From: Chrysochromulina parva
Taxonomy: Eukaryota > Haptophyta > Prymnesiales > Chrysochromulinaceae
Direction: 5' to 3'
Assembly: GCA_002887195.1 (NCBI GenBank)
Contig: PJAB01000101.1
Span: forward strand, 1 to 43,197
Length of the DNA stretch: 43,197 nt
The notes under the pieces were generated by a model. It had not been told where the DNA came from. It saw only the letters and a list, made by a program, of their open reading frames with translations, and did not search any database. The translations under genes and the position numbers were made by a program. Each line of letters starts with the position of its first letter. The stretch's first letter is position 1. Positions 27,906 through 38,200 of the stretch are shown here, piece after piece.

Positions 27906-28511
27906 CTAGCTTTCCGTCGGCGGCGCTCCACGGTGCGCGAGCCAGTCGAGATACACATTCCAAACCAGATTAGCGGCAGCCATTGCACGAACGCGCGCTG
28001 TCGGTGGCACGAGAGTGAAGTTCAGGGACATGAACGGTATCCAGAAGCCCGTGCACCCGACGTACGCTTCTAGCCACTCGCGTCGCAGCGTGGCTTGCGC
28101 ATCCTGAAGGCTGTCGCCTTGCAGCACGCCCACACAGACAAAGTACGTCGGGATGTAAAGAACGCCACAGTGCACGTTGTCGACCAACGCACAACCAAAG
28201 CCCTGAGCAAACGATCGGCCGTCGAGGGCCTTGGGAGGCATCAGGCGCGCCGCCGCATTGACGACGAGCGGAAAGCACGGGTAGAGGTAGTGCAAGAAGC
28301 CGCCGATGTACATGCTGTCATACAGAGTGCGTGCACCGAGGCGCTGCCAGTCAAAAGCCTTCTCGTCCTTTGGGGCTTCTGTTGGTGCCAATAACGGCCA
28401 CTGTGGAGCGCGCCTGCGCTCCGGTCCGAGCTGGCAGATAATGTCGCTGACAAAGCCCAGCGCGCCGGCCGTGCACACGTCGGTGAGCAGCGGGCGCCAG
28501 CGACAAAGCAT
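27906..28511 (-). CDS. Mpv17/PMP22 family membrane protein (copy 2)
   Basis: 201 aa from ATG 28511; the frame is open to a TTG at 28574 but no upstream ATG exists. Family signatures are better kept than in copy 1: RPLLTDVCTAGALGFVSDII, ARTLYDSMYIGGFLHYLYPC, FGCALVDNVHCGVLYIPTYF and the C-terminal FWIPFMSLNFTLVPPTARVR with WNVYLDWLAH. The last block is the W..P..NF..VP..R signature. Four hydrophobic helices are visible. Its membrane (peroxisome, mitochondrion or plastid) cannot be assigned because no clear presequence is present. Head to head with the CW zinc-finger gene, 159 bp between starts. Confidence 0.85.
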   Translation of the reverse strand: MLCRWRPLLTDVCTAGALGFVSDIICQLGPERRRAPQWPLLAPTEAPKDEKAFDWQRLGARTLYDSMYIGGFLHYLYPCFPLVVNAAARLMPPKALDGRSFAQGFGCALVDNVHCGVLYIPTYFVCVGVLQGDSLQDAQATLRREWLEAYVGCTGFWIPFMSLNFTLVPPTARVRAMAAANLVWNVYLDWLAHRGAPPTES

Positions 28512-28670
28512 GAGTCGATGGCGCGGGCGACTTCCTTTGGAAGACTGAAGCTGGTGTAGGTCCCCAATATTCAAGTCTTCTTCAGGGGCGCTCTAAGAAC
28601 GCTGGACGCACGCTCAAAAAGGGAGATAAATGTGTTCACAGTCCAAAGTCTTTAACGGTTTAATTAATTA

Positions 28671-28997
28671 ATGGCTGGAGGAGAAATGCACGCCGCCGTA
28701 GCCGATCCTTTTGCTGGCTGGAAGGGCGCCATCTGGGTGCATTGCGAAAGGTGCAAGCAGGATCGGAAGCTTGCTGCCGATGTGCAGGTGCCGCAGGGCT
28801 TCTGGTACTGCGAGTTCAATCCGGACGCGAGCGCCGAAAGGTGTCTGCCTAGTGCCAACGTTCCTCTTCGTGTGCCCAAGACGGAGATGGCGAAAACTGC
28901 GCAATCGATGTCTGTCAAAACTCCTGGCGAAGCCTCCTCCTGCTTTGATCCCCTGCGCTACAACTCTTTGAAATTCGGATCCGAGTCTTCAAGCTAG
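28671..28997 (+). CDS. Small CW-type zinc-finger protein
   Basis: A 108-aa single-exon protein. Residues 20-59 are a complete CW zinc finger: Trp22, Cys25, Cys28, the RKL segment, Trp45, Cys47 and Cys58, as in WVHCERCKQDRKL...FWYCEFNPD...C. CW domains zinc-bind and read methylated histone H3 lysine 4 in chromatin proteins such as MORC, ZCWPW and LSD1-like factors. Here the domain is nearly the whole protein, followed by a ~45-residue Ser-rich tail, so it may act as a free reader or as a subunit. It has no catalytic domain. Upstream sequence is an AT-rich TTTAATTAATTA directly before the ATG. Confidence 0.85.
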   Translation: MAGGEMHAAVADPFAGWKGAIWVHCERCKQDRKLAADVQVPQGFWYCEFNPDASAERCLPSANVPLRVPKTEMAKTAQSMSVKTPGEASSCFDPLRYNSLKFGSESSS

Positions 28998-29412
28998 GTC
29001 CAGGGACGACGTGAAGCGCCGGCATCGACGAGGCACCTGCTGCGGCGTGGAGGCTGCAGGCAGCGAGGAGCATGCAGGATGCTCCTGCTGCAACACCGAC
29101 GGACGCAGAGCCTGATTAGTTGTCTGCAGCTCCGGCTGCTCATGATATTGATGAGTGAATGACGTGAGCGCCTGGTGTTATGCTAACTCTCTCCTCTCTT
29201 TTGTTCGTTCCGGATGCAACGTGCAACTTTAGAATGTAGGAACTACGAGACAGGTAATCTTCAGAGGCCCCAAATTGCGAAAATCTCGTGTGAGTTAGGG
29301 TGACACTGTAGACTAAAGACTCGCGACCCGAGGCTGCACACGGTGGGCCCTGTGGGGGCGCCGCGCTACACGCGTACATAGGTTGACTGCTCATGCCTCC
29401 AAAGCTCTATAG
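28998..29412. other. Intergenic spacer between convergent genes
   Basis: No gene seen. The left half is GC-rich with GGAGGCTGCAGGCAGC-like repeats, the right half is AT-richer. It probably contains the 3' untranslated regions of both flanking genes. Confidence 0.4.
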
Positions 29413-30219
29413 CTAAGCCTGGAGGTCGCTGCGCCCGCTCTCCTCCCACGCCGTCTTCGTCCGCCCGGGCAGGGCCTCGCTCGCCAAGTTGGTGAACGAG
29501 CCTCCTACGTGCGTTGAGCCGTAATGGTTGTACACACCGGGAATGTGGCCCGTGTAGCGAGGCTTGACACCGCCCTTCGAGTAGGCGTACGCGGCGCTCG
29601 GCCCGCGCGGGTCGCGTGACATCGGCGTGGTCGTTGACTGACGGAAGCTCGGGATCGGCTCCTCAGCATCTGCCTCCGCTGGCGAAGCCGCTCCCTCAGC
29701 ATACTGCCCCTTTCTCCTCAAGCTCCAGGCAGTGCCGGGCCGTCCCAGGTTAGGGTTCGCACTTCGCATGGCCGTAACCTGGCGTGCGACGCGCTCCCGT
29801 CGATCCGCCGTGCGGGGCGTAGGGTCGGGATGAGGGAACATGGTCCTGGCGTGCCTGAGATTCCATGCATTTCGCCCGATCACCTGCGAGGATGAGATGT
29901 GCAGGACAGCGTCATGAGTCATCAAGCCTTGTGAGGTATCGAGCTTGGACGGGTCCGTGATCTCATTTGTGGGGAGGCCGCCCTTGTGGGGAAGCGGCGT
30001 GCGGCCGCCGCCGCGAAGCGGGACGCCCACGTAGTGCGAGCTACCATAATGTATGCGCGCATCCGTAATGTGGCCGGCAAAGCCTGGGACGACTGATCTC
30101 GTTACATGAGGCACCGTGTGGTTCCACGATATCGGCTGCAGACCGAAGTCGACAAAATCGCCAATATGGCGCGTCGACCCCTTGGCGGCCGCGCGTCCGC
30201 CCGTCCCCGTGCGTGACAT
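29413..30219 (-). CDS. Probable ciliary microtubule protein, FAM166/CIMIP2-like
   Basis: 268 aa from ATG 30219. The same frame is open upstream to about 30336 without an ATG, and coding-like residues there (ESRGETEKLRLRPDWAVH) suggest a short missed first exon. Two copies of a pattern resembling the axonemal FAM166/CIMIP2 'PGYTGHIP' motif occur: VVPGFAGHITDARIHYGSSH and KPRYTGHIPGVYNHYGSTHV. The remainder is Gly/Pro/Arg-rich and low in hydrophobic residues, as in microtubule inner proteins that line the doublet lumen. The assignment rests on short motifs and composition, so it is moderate. A role in the flagellum would fit a motile alga. Confidence 0.5.
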   Translation of the reverse strand: MSRTGTGGRAAAKGSTRHIGDFVDFGLQPISWNHTVPHVTRSVVPGFAGHITDARIHYGSSHYVGVPLRGGGRTPLPHKGGLPTNEITDPSKLDTSQGLMTHDAVLHISSSQVIGRNAWNLRHARTMFPHPDPTPRTADRRERVARQVTAMRSANPNLGRPGTAWSLRRKGQYAEGAASPAEADAEEPIPSFRQSTTTPMSRDPRGPSAAYAYSKGGVKPRYTGHIPGVYNHYGSTHVGGSFTNLASEALPGRTKTAWEESGRSDLQA

Positions 30220-30506
30220 GTGGACGGCCCAATCGGGCCGAAGCCGGAGTTTTTCGGTTTCACCGCGAGACTCTGGAACTTGTGCTGCTGCGCTGTGAAA
30301 CACAAACGCACACACGCTCCGGGCCCCCAAGCACAAGAGCCGCTGTCGCTATGGACGGAGGTGTGGCCGACACAGCCCATGCTAACACACCCTGTTGTGA
30401 CGACTGTACAAGTACATGCTTGCAATGCATGCTTGTCGAGCGTCAATAGTAACTTCTAGCTTTCTTGTAAAGTCAATGAGCTGGCTTTACATGTATCGCC
30501 GTCATT

Positions 30507-32940
30507 TTAATCTGACAGGCAGACTACGTCAACGTCTTCCGGCGGCGAGTGCCACGGCGACTTGCGCTTCTGTGAGGGTGCCTTGGGAGCTGACACCGAC
30601 GCCCGCGCCGGCGCAGCGGCGCTCCCGCTGGTGCCGCCACCCCCTGCAAACTGAAACTCGAGCGTCGTGATCAGCGCCTTGTGATCGGACGCGAAGAGTG
30701 GCTTGTTCTTCACGGGGTGCGTCCCAAGTTTCTTCTTGCCGTGCAGCGCGAACGCCGTCGCACGCAGGGCTCGGGCGTCCGCCTCGGCAGCGCGGCCATT
30801 GCCGCCTCCGCCACGCCCGTCCATGTTTGTCCAAAACAAGGCACGGTCGAAGCGCCACGAATAGCAGGTGCCTGCGTGGCCGTGCGGGCTACCAAGCGAC
30901 TCGAAGGCATCCGTCCATTCCGGTCCGAGGACTTGCGCAGCCTGCCCGCAGTCCTTTTCGGACCAATTGAGGTCTCCGAGTAGCACCGCGCCCACGCAAT
31001 GGTGGCGCCGTGCCTCCCGCTCGAGCAAGCCGGTAGCCTCAATGAGCTGCTTGCGACGGTTGGCGATCACCGAACCGTTGCTCTCGTTTCCCACAAACGA
31101 CTCGAGGTGCGTCGATCCCAAGACAAGCCACCCAGCGCCTGGCCAGTGCACACGGCCCATGGCGACGCCGCGGCCCATTTTTGTGATAGCGGGCGGGAAG
31201 GGCTCAAAGCGTGCGCCCTCGAGATCGGCGAGGGGCGGGCGCGTGGCAAGCGCCACGCCGTAGTCAGCCAGCGGCTGAATCACCCAGCTGCTAAACCCCG
31301 CCTGGCGCAGCCGCGGTAGTAGCAGCCGTTGGAGAGGTTCCGTCAGCTCCTGCAGGGCGAGCACGCACGGGCGCGCCGTACCCGCGTCGCCAACATCGAG
31401 CACGCGCGCCGCCTCACGCATACGTGCCTCCTGCTCGGTCAGGTCGAACCACAAGTTGTACGAGCACAAGCTGCAAGGGCACCGCAGGTTGTGGTGCAGG
31501 TCGTGGAGCCGGCAGCGTGGCCGGCAGCGGTGGCGGCAGCGACGGTGCGGGTGCGGGCGCGCTGGTAGGCGGGCGCTTGGTCGCAACAGCCGCCTCGACC
31601 AACCCCTCCTCCACCTCCATCGCCTCCTCCTCCTCTCTCTCGTTGTCCTTCTGCGCCAGCGCCGCGTGCTCTGCCGCCCGACGTCTGCGGATCTCGGCGA
31701 TCTGCGCATTCACTGCACTCGCGGGCGACAGGTGCGCGGCCGCGGCCGCCGCGCCTGCGTCGAAATCGGCGGCGATGCTGGTGAGGACGGCGGCGGTTGG
31801 TAAGGCGCTGGGAGCAGGCGCTGCAGCGGGCACCTCGGCAGCTTCGGGGGAGGCCGCGGCGGTGTCAGACGCGGCGGTGGCAGACGTGGCGGTGGCCGCT
31901 GTGAACGGGTCATCAGCAGCTGCCAACGCGCGAACTCGTTTGACGGGTCGCCACGAACTCGGATCATCGAGACGCTCTTGTCGGAGTGGCCACGGCGCGC
32001 CGGCCTCGAAGCGCACGCGCCACTCTTGATTGATCGCAACGCACGGCGCCCCCGCCGCCCAAGCTTCTTCGAGCAATGCGTGCGTCTCTGACGAAACATA
32101 ACGCTCGAAGGCGCGAGCGCGGCGCACGTGCCATTCGTGAGGTCCTGGCGAGGTGACACGGCGCGCTCGTGGGGGCGAAGGCTGCACTGAGGGTTCGTGC
32201 GCGTCCCTCGCCGCCGCCACCTCCTCGACCTCGTCGTCTTCGACGGCGCTCAGCCGCTGCCCTACGGTAGCAGCAGCAGTGGCGGCGCTCGGTGCAACGC
32301 TTCGCAGCGGCAACGGCTCATCCTCGTCGTCGTCGAAGACACTCCATACGTCCCGCTTGCGAGCGGCGGGCTCGGGCGCCGACGCTGACGCGTGCGCCGA
32401 CGCCGATGGATCGGCGAGCGCCAGCTCTGACGCCGAGGCCATTTCCACTGCCGGCGCCGACGCAGACGCTGACAGTGGCGCAGCCTTTTGGCGGTCGAGC
32501 ACGACACTGAAGGATGGCAGCATGGCGTGAAGGAGCGTATGTGCCGTGAAGGAGAGCACGGAGCCGCTCGCAAGCTGAATCGGGCTCCCAGATAGCGCCT
32601 TCGCACCGTCGATGAAGGTGCCGTTGGTCGATCTGTCGGTGAGCGTGAGCACGGTGCCATCCACGGAGAGAGCGATGTGTGCATGCTGCTTCGAGATCTT
32701 GGGATGATCTAACCGCGCATAGAAGGTCGACCGGCAATCCGGCGGGCGAACACTGCGGCCGATGACGACGTCCTCAGAGGGTGCGAGCACGATGGTATCA
32801 TGGCCGCCGAGCGACGGGACGAGGCGGCACCTCGGCTCTTCGGAAGGGCATCGTGCGTCGTCATTGTCATCAATGGAAAGGTCGCACACTGCAGGCTGCT
32901 TGTGGGTCGCCGACGGCTCAAGTGCGGATCCGGACGCCAT
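30507..32940 (-). CDS. FHA - WWE-like - TDP2-type phosphodiesterase fusion (predicted DNA repair protein)
   Basis: Start ATG 32940; inferred exons 32940..31544 and 31470..30507, about 786 aa. An FHA domain (residues 38-130) has VIGRS, SKQHAHI and STNGTFIDG, the residues that contact phosphothreonine. A WWE-like domain follows (about 267-336: EWHVRRARAFERYVSS... to WRPVKRV), typically a poly(ADP-ribose) binder. A low-complexity Ala/Glu linker leads to an endonuclease/exonuclease/phosphatase domain of TDP2 type: CSYNLWFD, LALQELT, GSTHLES, LLGDLNWSEKD and the C-terminal SDHKALI. TDP2 removes topoisomerase II from DNA 5' ends. The C-terminus VDVVCLSD resembles a SUMO-interacting motif. The two halves lie in different frames, so a 73-nt intron (GTCGCT to TTGCAG) is proposed; its donor is weak. 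Confidence 0.7.
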
Positions 32941-33436
32941 CTTCTTCACGCGAGCCGCCGCCGCCGCCTCCCTCCCTCTGCCGCATTCATAGTGAATACT
33001 CGTACACAAAAACTCGAATTCTTGTGGTCGCCATCTCGAGAGAGAACACCTGAACCGCCCCCGCGCGGTACCCGCCATGGTGTGAATGTATGTGTGTGAA
33101 TGTGAATGTGTGTCTGTGTGACTTCTAACACACAGGTGACAGGAATCGTTACGAGATACCAAGAACTCCGACCCTGGAATTTCGCGCGGCGCGAGAGAGG
33201 CCGTCGATAAACCGAGGCCTTAGCATAGCAGCTTGACCCTCAATTTCAAGTTATTAGGAACGACATGGTCAGAATGCAAAGAACCAAACACGCCACGGGC
33301 ACCGAGCTCGACGCAGATAGACCCCACACGCGTGGTGGACAGAACTCCGAATGGCGGAGTTTGAACACATCTCGTTACGCTACATCTCGTATGCTGGAGT
33401 ACTGCACGTACGCCATCCTCGGCTGCTCGTCTCCCC
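32941..33436. other. Intergenic region upstream of the FHA gene
   Basis: No gene seen. Open frame continues upstream of the chosen FHA start, but the residues are not conserved-looking. A (GTGTGAAT)-type GT-rich microsatellite-like stretch lies at about 33083-33120. Confidence 0.4.
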
Positions 33437-34879
33437 TCACGGCTCGACGATGCCGAGCGCGTGCCACATGTAGACGGAGTCGTGCTTAGCCGCGACCTCT
33501 TGCTTGGCCGCGTCCTTGAGCTCGAGCATGCGTGCGCGCTCGTGCTCGAGCAGCGAGCGCAGCTCTGTCGCCTGCTGCTTTCTGTTCTCGCGCAAGCCCT
33601 CGCGCGACCCGAGCGACGCTGCCTTGAGCGCATCCACTTTTTTCTTTATCGAGATCTGCTTCTCCAGGTAGGCGTTCTTCTGCTGCGCGATCTTGAGCGC
33701 GTTCTCCTCGAGCATCTGCTTCACCTCCGCCGTGGTGGCGTTCCGCTGCGCCTGGAACATTTCACGCCCCTCCTGGCGCACCTCCGGCCGCGTCTCGAAG
33801 CGCACCTGCGCCGCCTGGTGTTTTGCCTGTTCCTCCTGCGCTCGCTTTGTCGACAAGGACTCTTCGCGCCGTTGCGAGCGCTCCACCTTGGAGGCGATAG
33901 ACGCCGCGATCGAGATATCGTGCTGCTCCTTGTGTCGCTGCGTTGTCGCGCGCGCCTTGCGCTTTTTGAAGCTGGTGGCGCGCTTGTTCGCCTTCTCGGC
34001 GAACTTGGCCTTCTTCACCTGCTCTAGCTCCCACTTCTGCTTGATCTCCGTCTTCATCTCCCACCCCTGGTATCTCTTCTGGTACTTAAGCAGCTCGACG
34101 GCGTGGTTGGTCTCCTCCTGTTGCTTCTTAGCCTGCTCGACGCGCACCTGCTGCTTTGCGAGGAAGCGCGCCTCTAATTTCTTCGCGCGCTGCTGCGCGA
34201 CGGAGAGCTCCGACTTCATCTCGTTGTGCAGCTCTGCGTTGGTCGCCTGCACTAGCGCCTGCGTGGCCTTCATCCGGTGTGTCGGCACGAAATCGACCAT
34301 GGAGCGGATCGACTCAGGCGTGCGCGCATAGTACTTGGATGTGCTTGGCGACGCCGAGCCCGTGGGCGACGATGAGCGCGCCGAGCCCGTGGGTGACGCT
34401 GAGCGTCCCGGTGAGCGTGCCGGCGGCAACGCGCGCGCAGCCCCAGGCACGGGAGCCGAGCCTGCGCGCGCAGGCTCGTTGATTGGAGGCTTCTCGGCGC
34501 TCTGCTGTTTAGAAGTCTGCTTTTTGGCAGCCGGCGGCGCCTCCGCCGCGAACCAATTGAGCGGGTTGAGCCAGCCGAAGGCGCTGCCCGCCTCCTCGAC
34601 CACCGAGGCGAGCCCCTCGGCGCTGCCGCTTGCGCTCTGCTTCTTCACAATCGCGACAAACTCCGCAAAGTCGATCTGGCCGCTGGCGTCAACGTCGGCA
34701 TCGGCCATCATCTTCTTGATGGCCGCGTCCGACATGTCGAGCTTCAGCATCTTCACCATCGCCTTCAACTCATCAACCGACACGTGGCCCGACTTGTCCG
34801 TATCAAACTTGTCAAAGATCACGCGCAGCTTGGCCTTCTGGTCTTTGGCCGACACTTTGGGCTTAGCTGGGGTCGCCAT
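33437..34879 (-). CDS. EF-hand pair plus long coiled-coil protein
   Basis: 480 aa from ATG 34879. Two canonical EF-hands: loop 1 at residues 26-37 (DTDKSGHVSVDE) and loop 2 at 62-73 (DVDASGQIDFAE), each with all acidic calcium ligands. Then a disordered Ser/Pro/Ala region with repeats SPTGSARSSSPTGSASPS, and from about residue 200 to the end a long Lys/Glu/Gln/Ala-rich coiled coil. No catalytic domain. The layout suggests a calcium-regulated cytoskeletal or basal-body/flagellar scaffold; family not recognised. The conserved calmodulin-like N-terminus fixes the start, and the preceding ~107 open codons look like 5' untranslated DNA. It is divergent from the filamin-repeat gene (387 bp between starts). 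Confidence 0.85.
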   Translation of the reverse strand: MATPAKPKVSAKDQKAKLRVIFDKFDTDKSGHVSVDELKAMVKMLKLDMSDAAIKKMMADADVDASGQIDFAEFVAIVKKQSASGSAEGLASVVEEAGSAFGWLNPLNWFAAEAPPAAKKQTSKQQSAEKPPINEPARAGSAPVPGAARALPPARSPGRSASPTGSARSSSPTGSASPSTSKYYARTPESIRSMVDFVPTHRMKATQALVQATNAELHNEMKSELSVAQQRAKKLEARFLAKQQVRVEQAKKQQEETNHAVELLKYQKRYQGWEMKTEIKQKWELEQVKKAKFAEKANKRATSFKKRKARATTQRHKEQHDISIAASIASKVERSQRREESLSTKRAQEEQAKHQAAQVRFETRPEVRQEGREMFQAQRNATTAEVKQMLEENALKIAQQKNAYLEKQISIKKKVDALKAASLGSREGLRENRKQQATELRSLLEHERARMLELKDAAKQEVAAKHDSVYMWHALGIVEP

Positions 34880-35266
34880 TATCCCGGCCTCCACCAGCCC
34901 GCTGCGGCGCCGCGCTCGAGGGCCTCTGCAAGAAAACCCCTGACGCTTTGGAGCAAGCTCGGTGCTCTTTGGAGCAAAGTAGTTTGGAGTTTCGAAACCA
35001 TTTTCGGACCAGGCATGAGAGTCACGTTGTAGTTGATCCTGAGAGTGGTCCTGATTGCGTCTGAATTGAAGACCAACAGCCGATTCTGTTAGATGCCATT
35101 TGGCCGTGGACCGTATGCTCTCGACGCGATGGGCGCAAGACGGCGCCTCGACTGACAACCAAATCGTGTTCTTGCAGCTCGCCGATCCGGCCGAGCGCAT
35201 GACCGAGGCGTGCTGAACGCATCGAACTGTTGCTCGCGTCTCCGGCTCCAGGTCCAGGGTGCATGA
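34880..35266. promoter_or_regulatory. Divergent intergenic region (EF-hand / filamin-repeat genes)
   Basis: 387 bp between opposed start codons; contains a Cys/Phe-coding-like open frame on the minus strand that is not convincing. Probably a shared promoter, inferred from position. Confidence 0.4.
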
Positions 35267-38200
35267 ATGAAACAGTTCGACAAACAGGGAGCGACCGTGG
35301 TTTCCCGTTTAGCTCGTCATCGTGTGGCACGGGAGTCGCATGAGGATGCCCTTCAGGGTGCCCTCATCGTAGATGATGAAGATGGTCGAGAGAAGAAGCC
35401 TCTCCCGGTGGTAGAACCTGCAGATCCTCTCAGATGCATTGTCAGCGGAGCAGGCCTCGCGTCCGCGACGACTCGGGTGGTCGCAAACTTCAAGATCGAA
35501 GCTTTCGACAAGAATGGCCAGCGCAAGACGTCCGGAGGCGACCGCTTTGTGGCCGCCGTCCGCGGGCGAGGAAATGCTGTTTACTCAAAGGTCATTGATC
35601 AGCACAATGGCAGTTACCTCGTCGAGTTCAAGCCAAACGTGTCAGGCCGATACCAGATCGCCGTATCACTCGCCGGGACGCCGCTACCCGGGAGTCCGTT
35701 CACCTGCATCGTTACCACGCCGACAGCGTCCTCGCCGCACTGCATTCTGCGAGGACCCGCGCTTCTGAACGCGATCGCTCGCAAGGAGGAATACTTTGAG
35801 ATTCAGTTCAGGGATGCAAACGGTCAGATCGCTCACGCCGAGGATCTCGATGTGTACGTCGACGTCATCGATGTGGCTGAGCAAGCTGAGATTCTCGCCG
35901 CGCGAGCAGCTGAGGAGCAAGCGGCGGCGGAAGCTAAGGTGGTGGAAGAGAAGGCGGCGACCAAGACGAAGAAGGACGCCAGGGAAAAGGAGGCCGCGAA
36001 GAAGAAGGAGGAGGAGACGAAGAAGAAGGCCGCCGAGGCAGCCAACTCACCCAGCAGCCCCTTCCACGCCAGACCGACGCAACGCCCGGCCGGAGCCGAG
36101 GGTTTCATACCGCTGCTGAAGACGCATGAGTGCACGGTGACGAGCTCAAAACCCCTTGTCGTGCGCGCGGGGCTCGAAAAAGGGAGCCCCAGGCTAGGGC
36201 AGCTCCTCCCGGGGCAACGTTTGCGGCTGCTCGATGTGGTCGTGGTGGAAGAGGATGGCCAGAAGACCGCGAGGGCGAGCGTCGCCATCGTCGATGTATC
36301 TAGGGGCGAGCGGCTTGAAATTCCATGCCAAACGAATTGGCGCGATCTCTTCACGGTGCGGCCCGCATGGCTGGAAGGCGTGCAAACGCCGCGCAAGCAG
36401 CCGAGGCCGCGTGCGATGTCACCGCAACTGCCGTTTGGGCCTCGAGAGCCGCGAACGGCACCCGACTCGCAGGAAGCCGCCAAACGCAGCCTCGAGGGCG
36501 ATAAGGCGCTCGAGGCCATTGGATGGGTCACAGTGCACAAGGGCCTCCGAGAGCTGGTGACACCTCGAGAGGAGCTACAGGCCTCAGAGCGGCAGCGCCA
36601 TATCGAGCAGTGGGCACGGCGCGTCGCTGTGGACAAGAGCCTAGCGGTCAACTCCGTGAACAAGTTCATCGCGGGGCGCAAACATGAGGCCTCATTAGCA
36701 AAGAGTTCTTCCCATGGTTCTACCTACCAAACGACGGAGCTTGCGCCAAGCAGTAGCAGCAGCGCAGGACCGCGGCGCAAAAAGGGCGATGCAGAAGTGA
36801 TGTTGGTTCGCCAGAGCGAGTCCGTGTACCTGCAGGAGCTTCATTCCGACCCAAAGGGGATCGGCTTTGCATTCGGCGGCGTCGAACCTGGGCGGCTGCA
36901 CGCCAAGGGCGAACTTATCGAGACGCACAAGGTGCACTATTCGATTGCCGTGTGTGGCGTGTACAGATTTCACGTTGGCCTGCGCCATGACGGCGTCGAG
37001 CTGCCCGGCTCGCCGTTTCTGCTGCACGTGACAGCCGGGCCTGCCAGCGCACTTTCCACCCGCGTGCCGACAGAGGCGCTGCCGCTCGCCGGAGTCGTGG
37101 GCGATAAAGGAGGATGCGAGCTCCTTTTGCAAGCGAGCGATAAGATGGGCAACCGGTGCACGTCAGGCAGCGCTGCCGTCGCGTGCTTTGCCGGCAGCAA
37201 AGAAAAAAAGGTCGACACCGTCGTTGTGGACAACAACGACGGCACCTACCTCCTGCGCATGCGCTCGAAATACAGTGGCACTTTCGACGTGCACGTGGCC
37301 ATCGACGGGCTCGACGTGATCGGCTCGCCCATTCCGATGCGGTTGCTGTCGCAGAATCCGGACCTGACGCAGACCCAGCTGGAGGGTGAAGGCCTGCAAA
37401 AAGCAACCGCCGGCAATTCGACAAAGTTCTTTCTGGGATTCAGGGACCAGTACGGCAACGCTGCCGATCCGGGGTCAACGATGGTCTTGGGGATGGCATT
37501 GGTTCGGCAGCTTGAAGATAGCACGCAAGGAAAGAATTCGTCCAAGGCGGAGAAGGCGGCGATGGCCGAGCGCTGGAGGCAGGAGCCGCCACACCAGTAC
37601 GAACTCATCGCGGACAAGGAATTCGACGACAAGCTCGAGGTGCGGTACACGCCCACTCTTGCGGGCAATCTCGAACTGTACCTATGGATCTTGCGCCCTG
37701 AGAACAAAGCCATGGGGGGCGCCGGACGGGAGTTGCTCCACAGCACATTTTTCCTCGTTCAATGCGCGGCCGGCAAGGCACACACGGGCGGCAGCTCAGT
37801 TAAAGGCTTCACGCGTCTAGAAGTGGTCACAGACAGCAGGGGAAAGGCACCTTCAGGGTCCAAGACGGCGACGACGTCGGCAACACCCAAGCGCAGTCCC
37901 GCGCGCGACCAGAAAAGCAGCTACGAAGATTCGGTCGATGTGTACGCGGGCGAGCCCATCTTGGTTCGTCCGCGGATTCGCGATCGGCTCGGCAATCCAA
38001 CCGCGGCCCCCGACGGCACGCTCAGCGTCCACCTCGAGCTTCCCGACGGCACGAAGGAGGAAATGAAGCTCGTGACTACCATCCGCAGTGGTCTGACTAA
38101 TTACGAGATCAGGTACGAGCCGAGACGCACAGGCAAATACCAGATGCACGTGAACCTCAAGGATGCGCCAATTGAAGGCTCACCTGTGCGCTTTGAGTGC

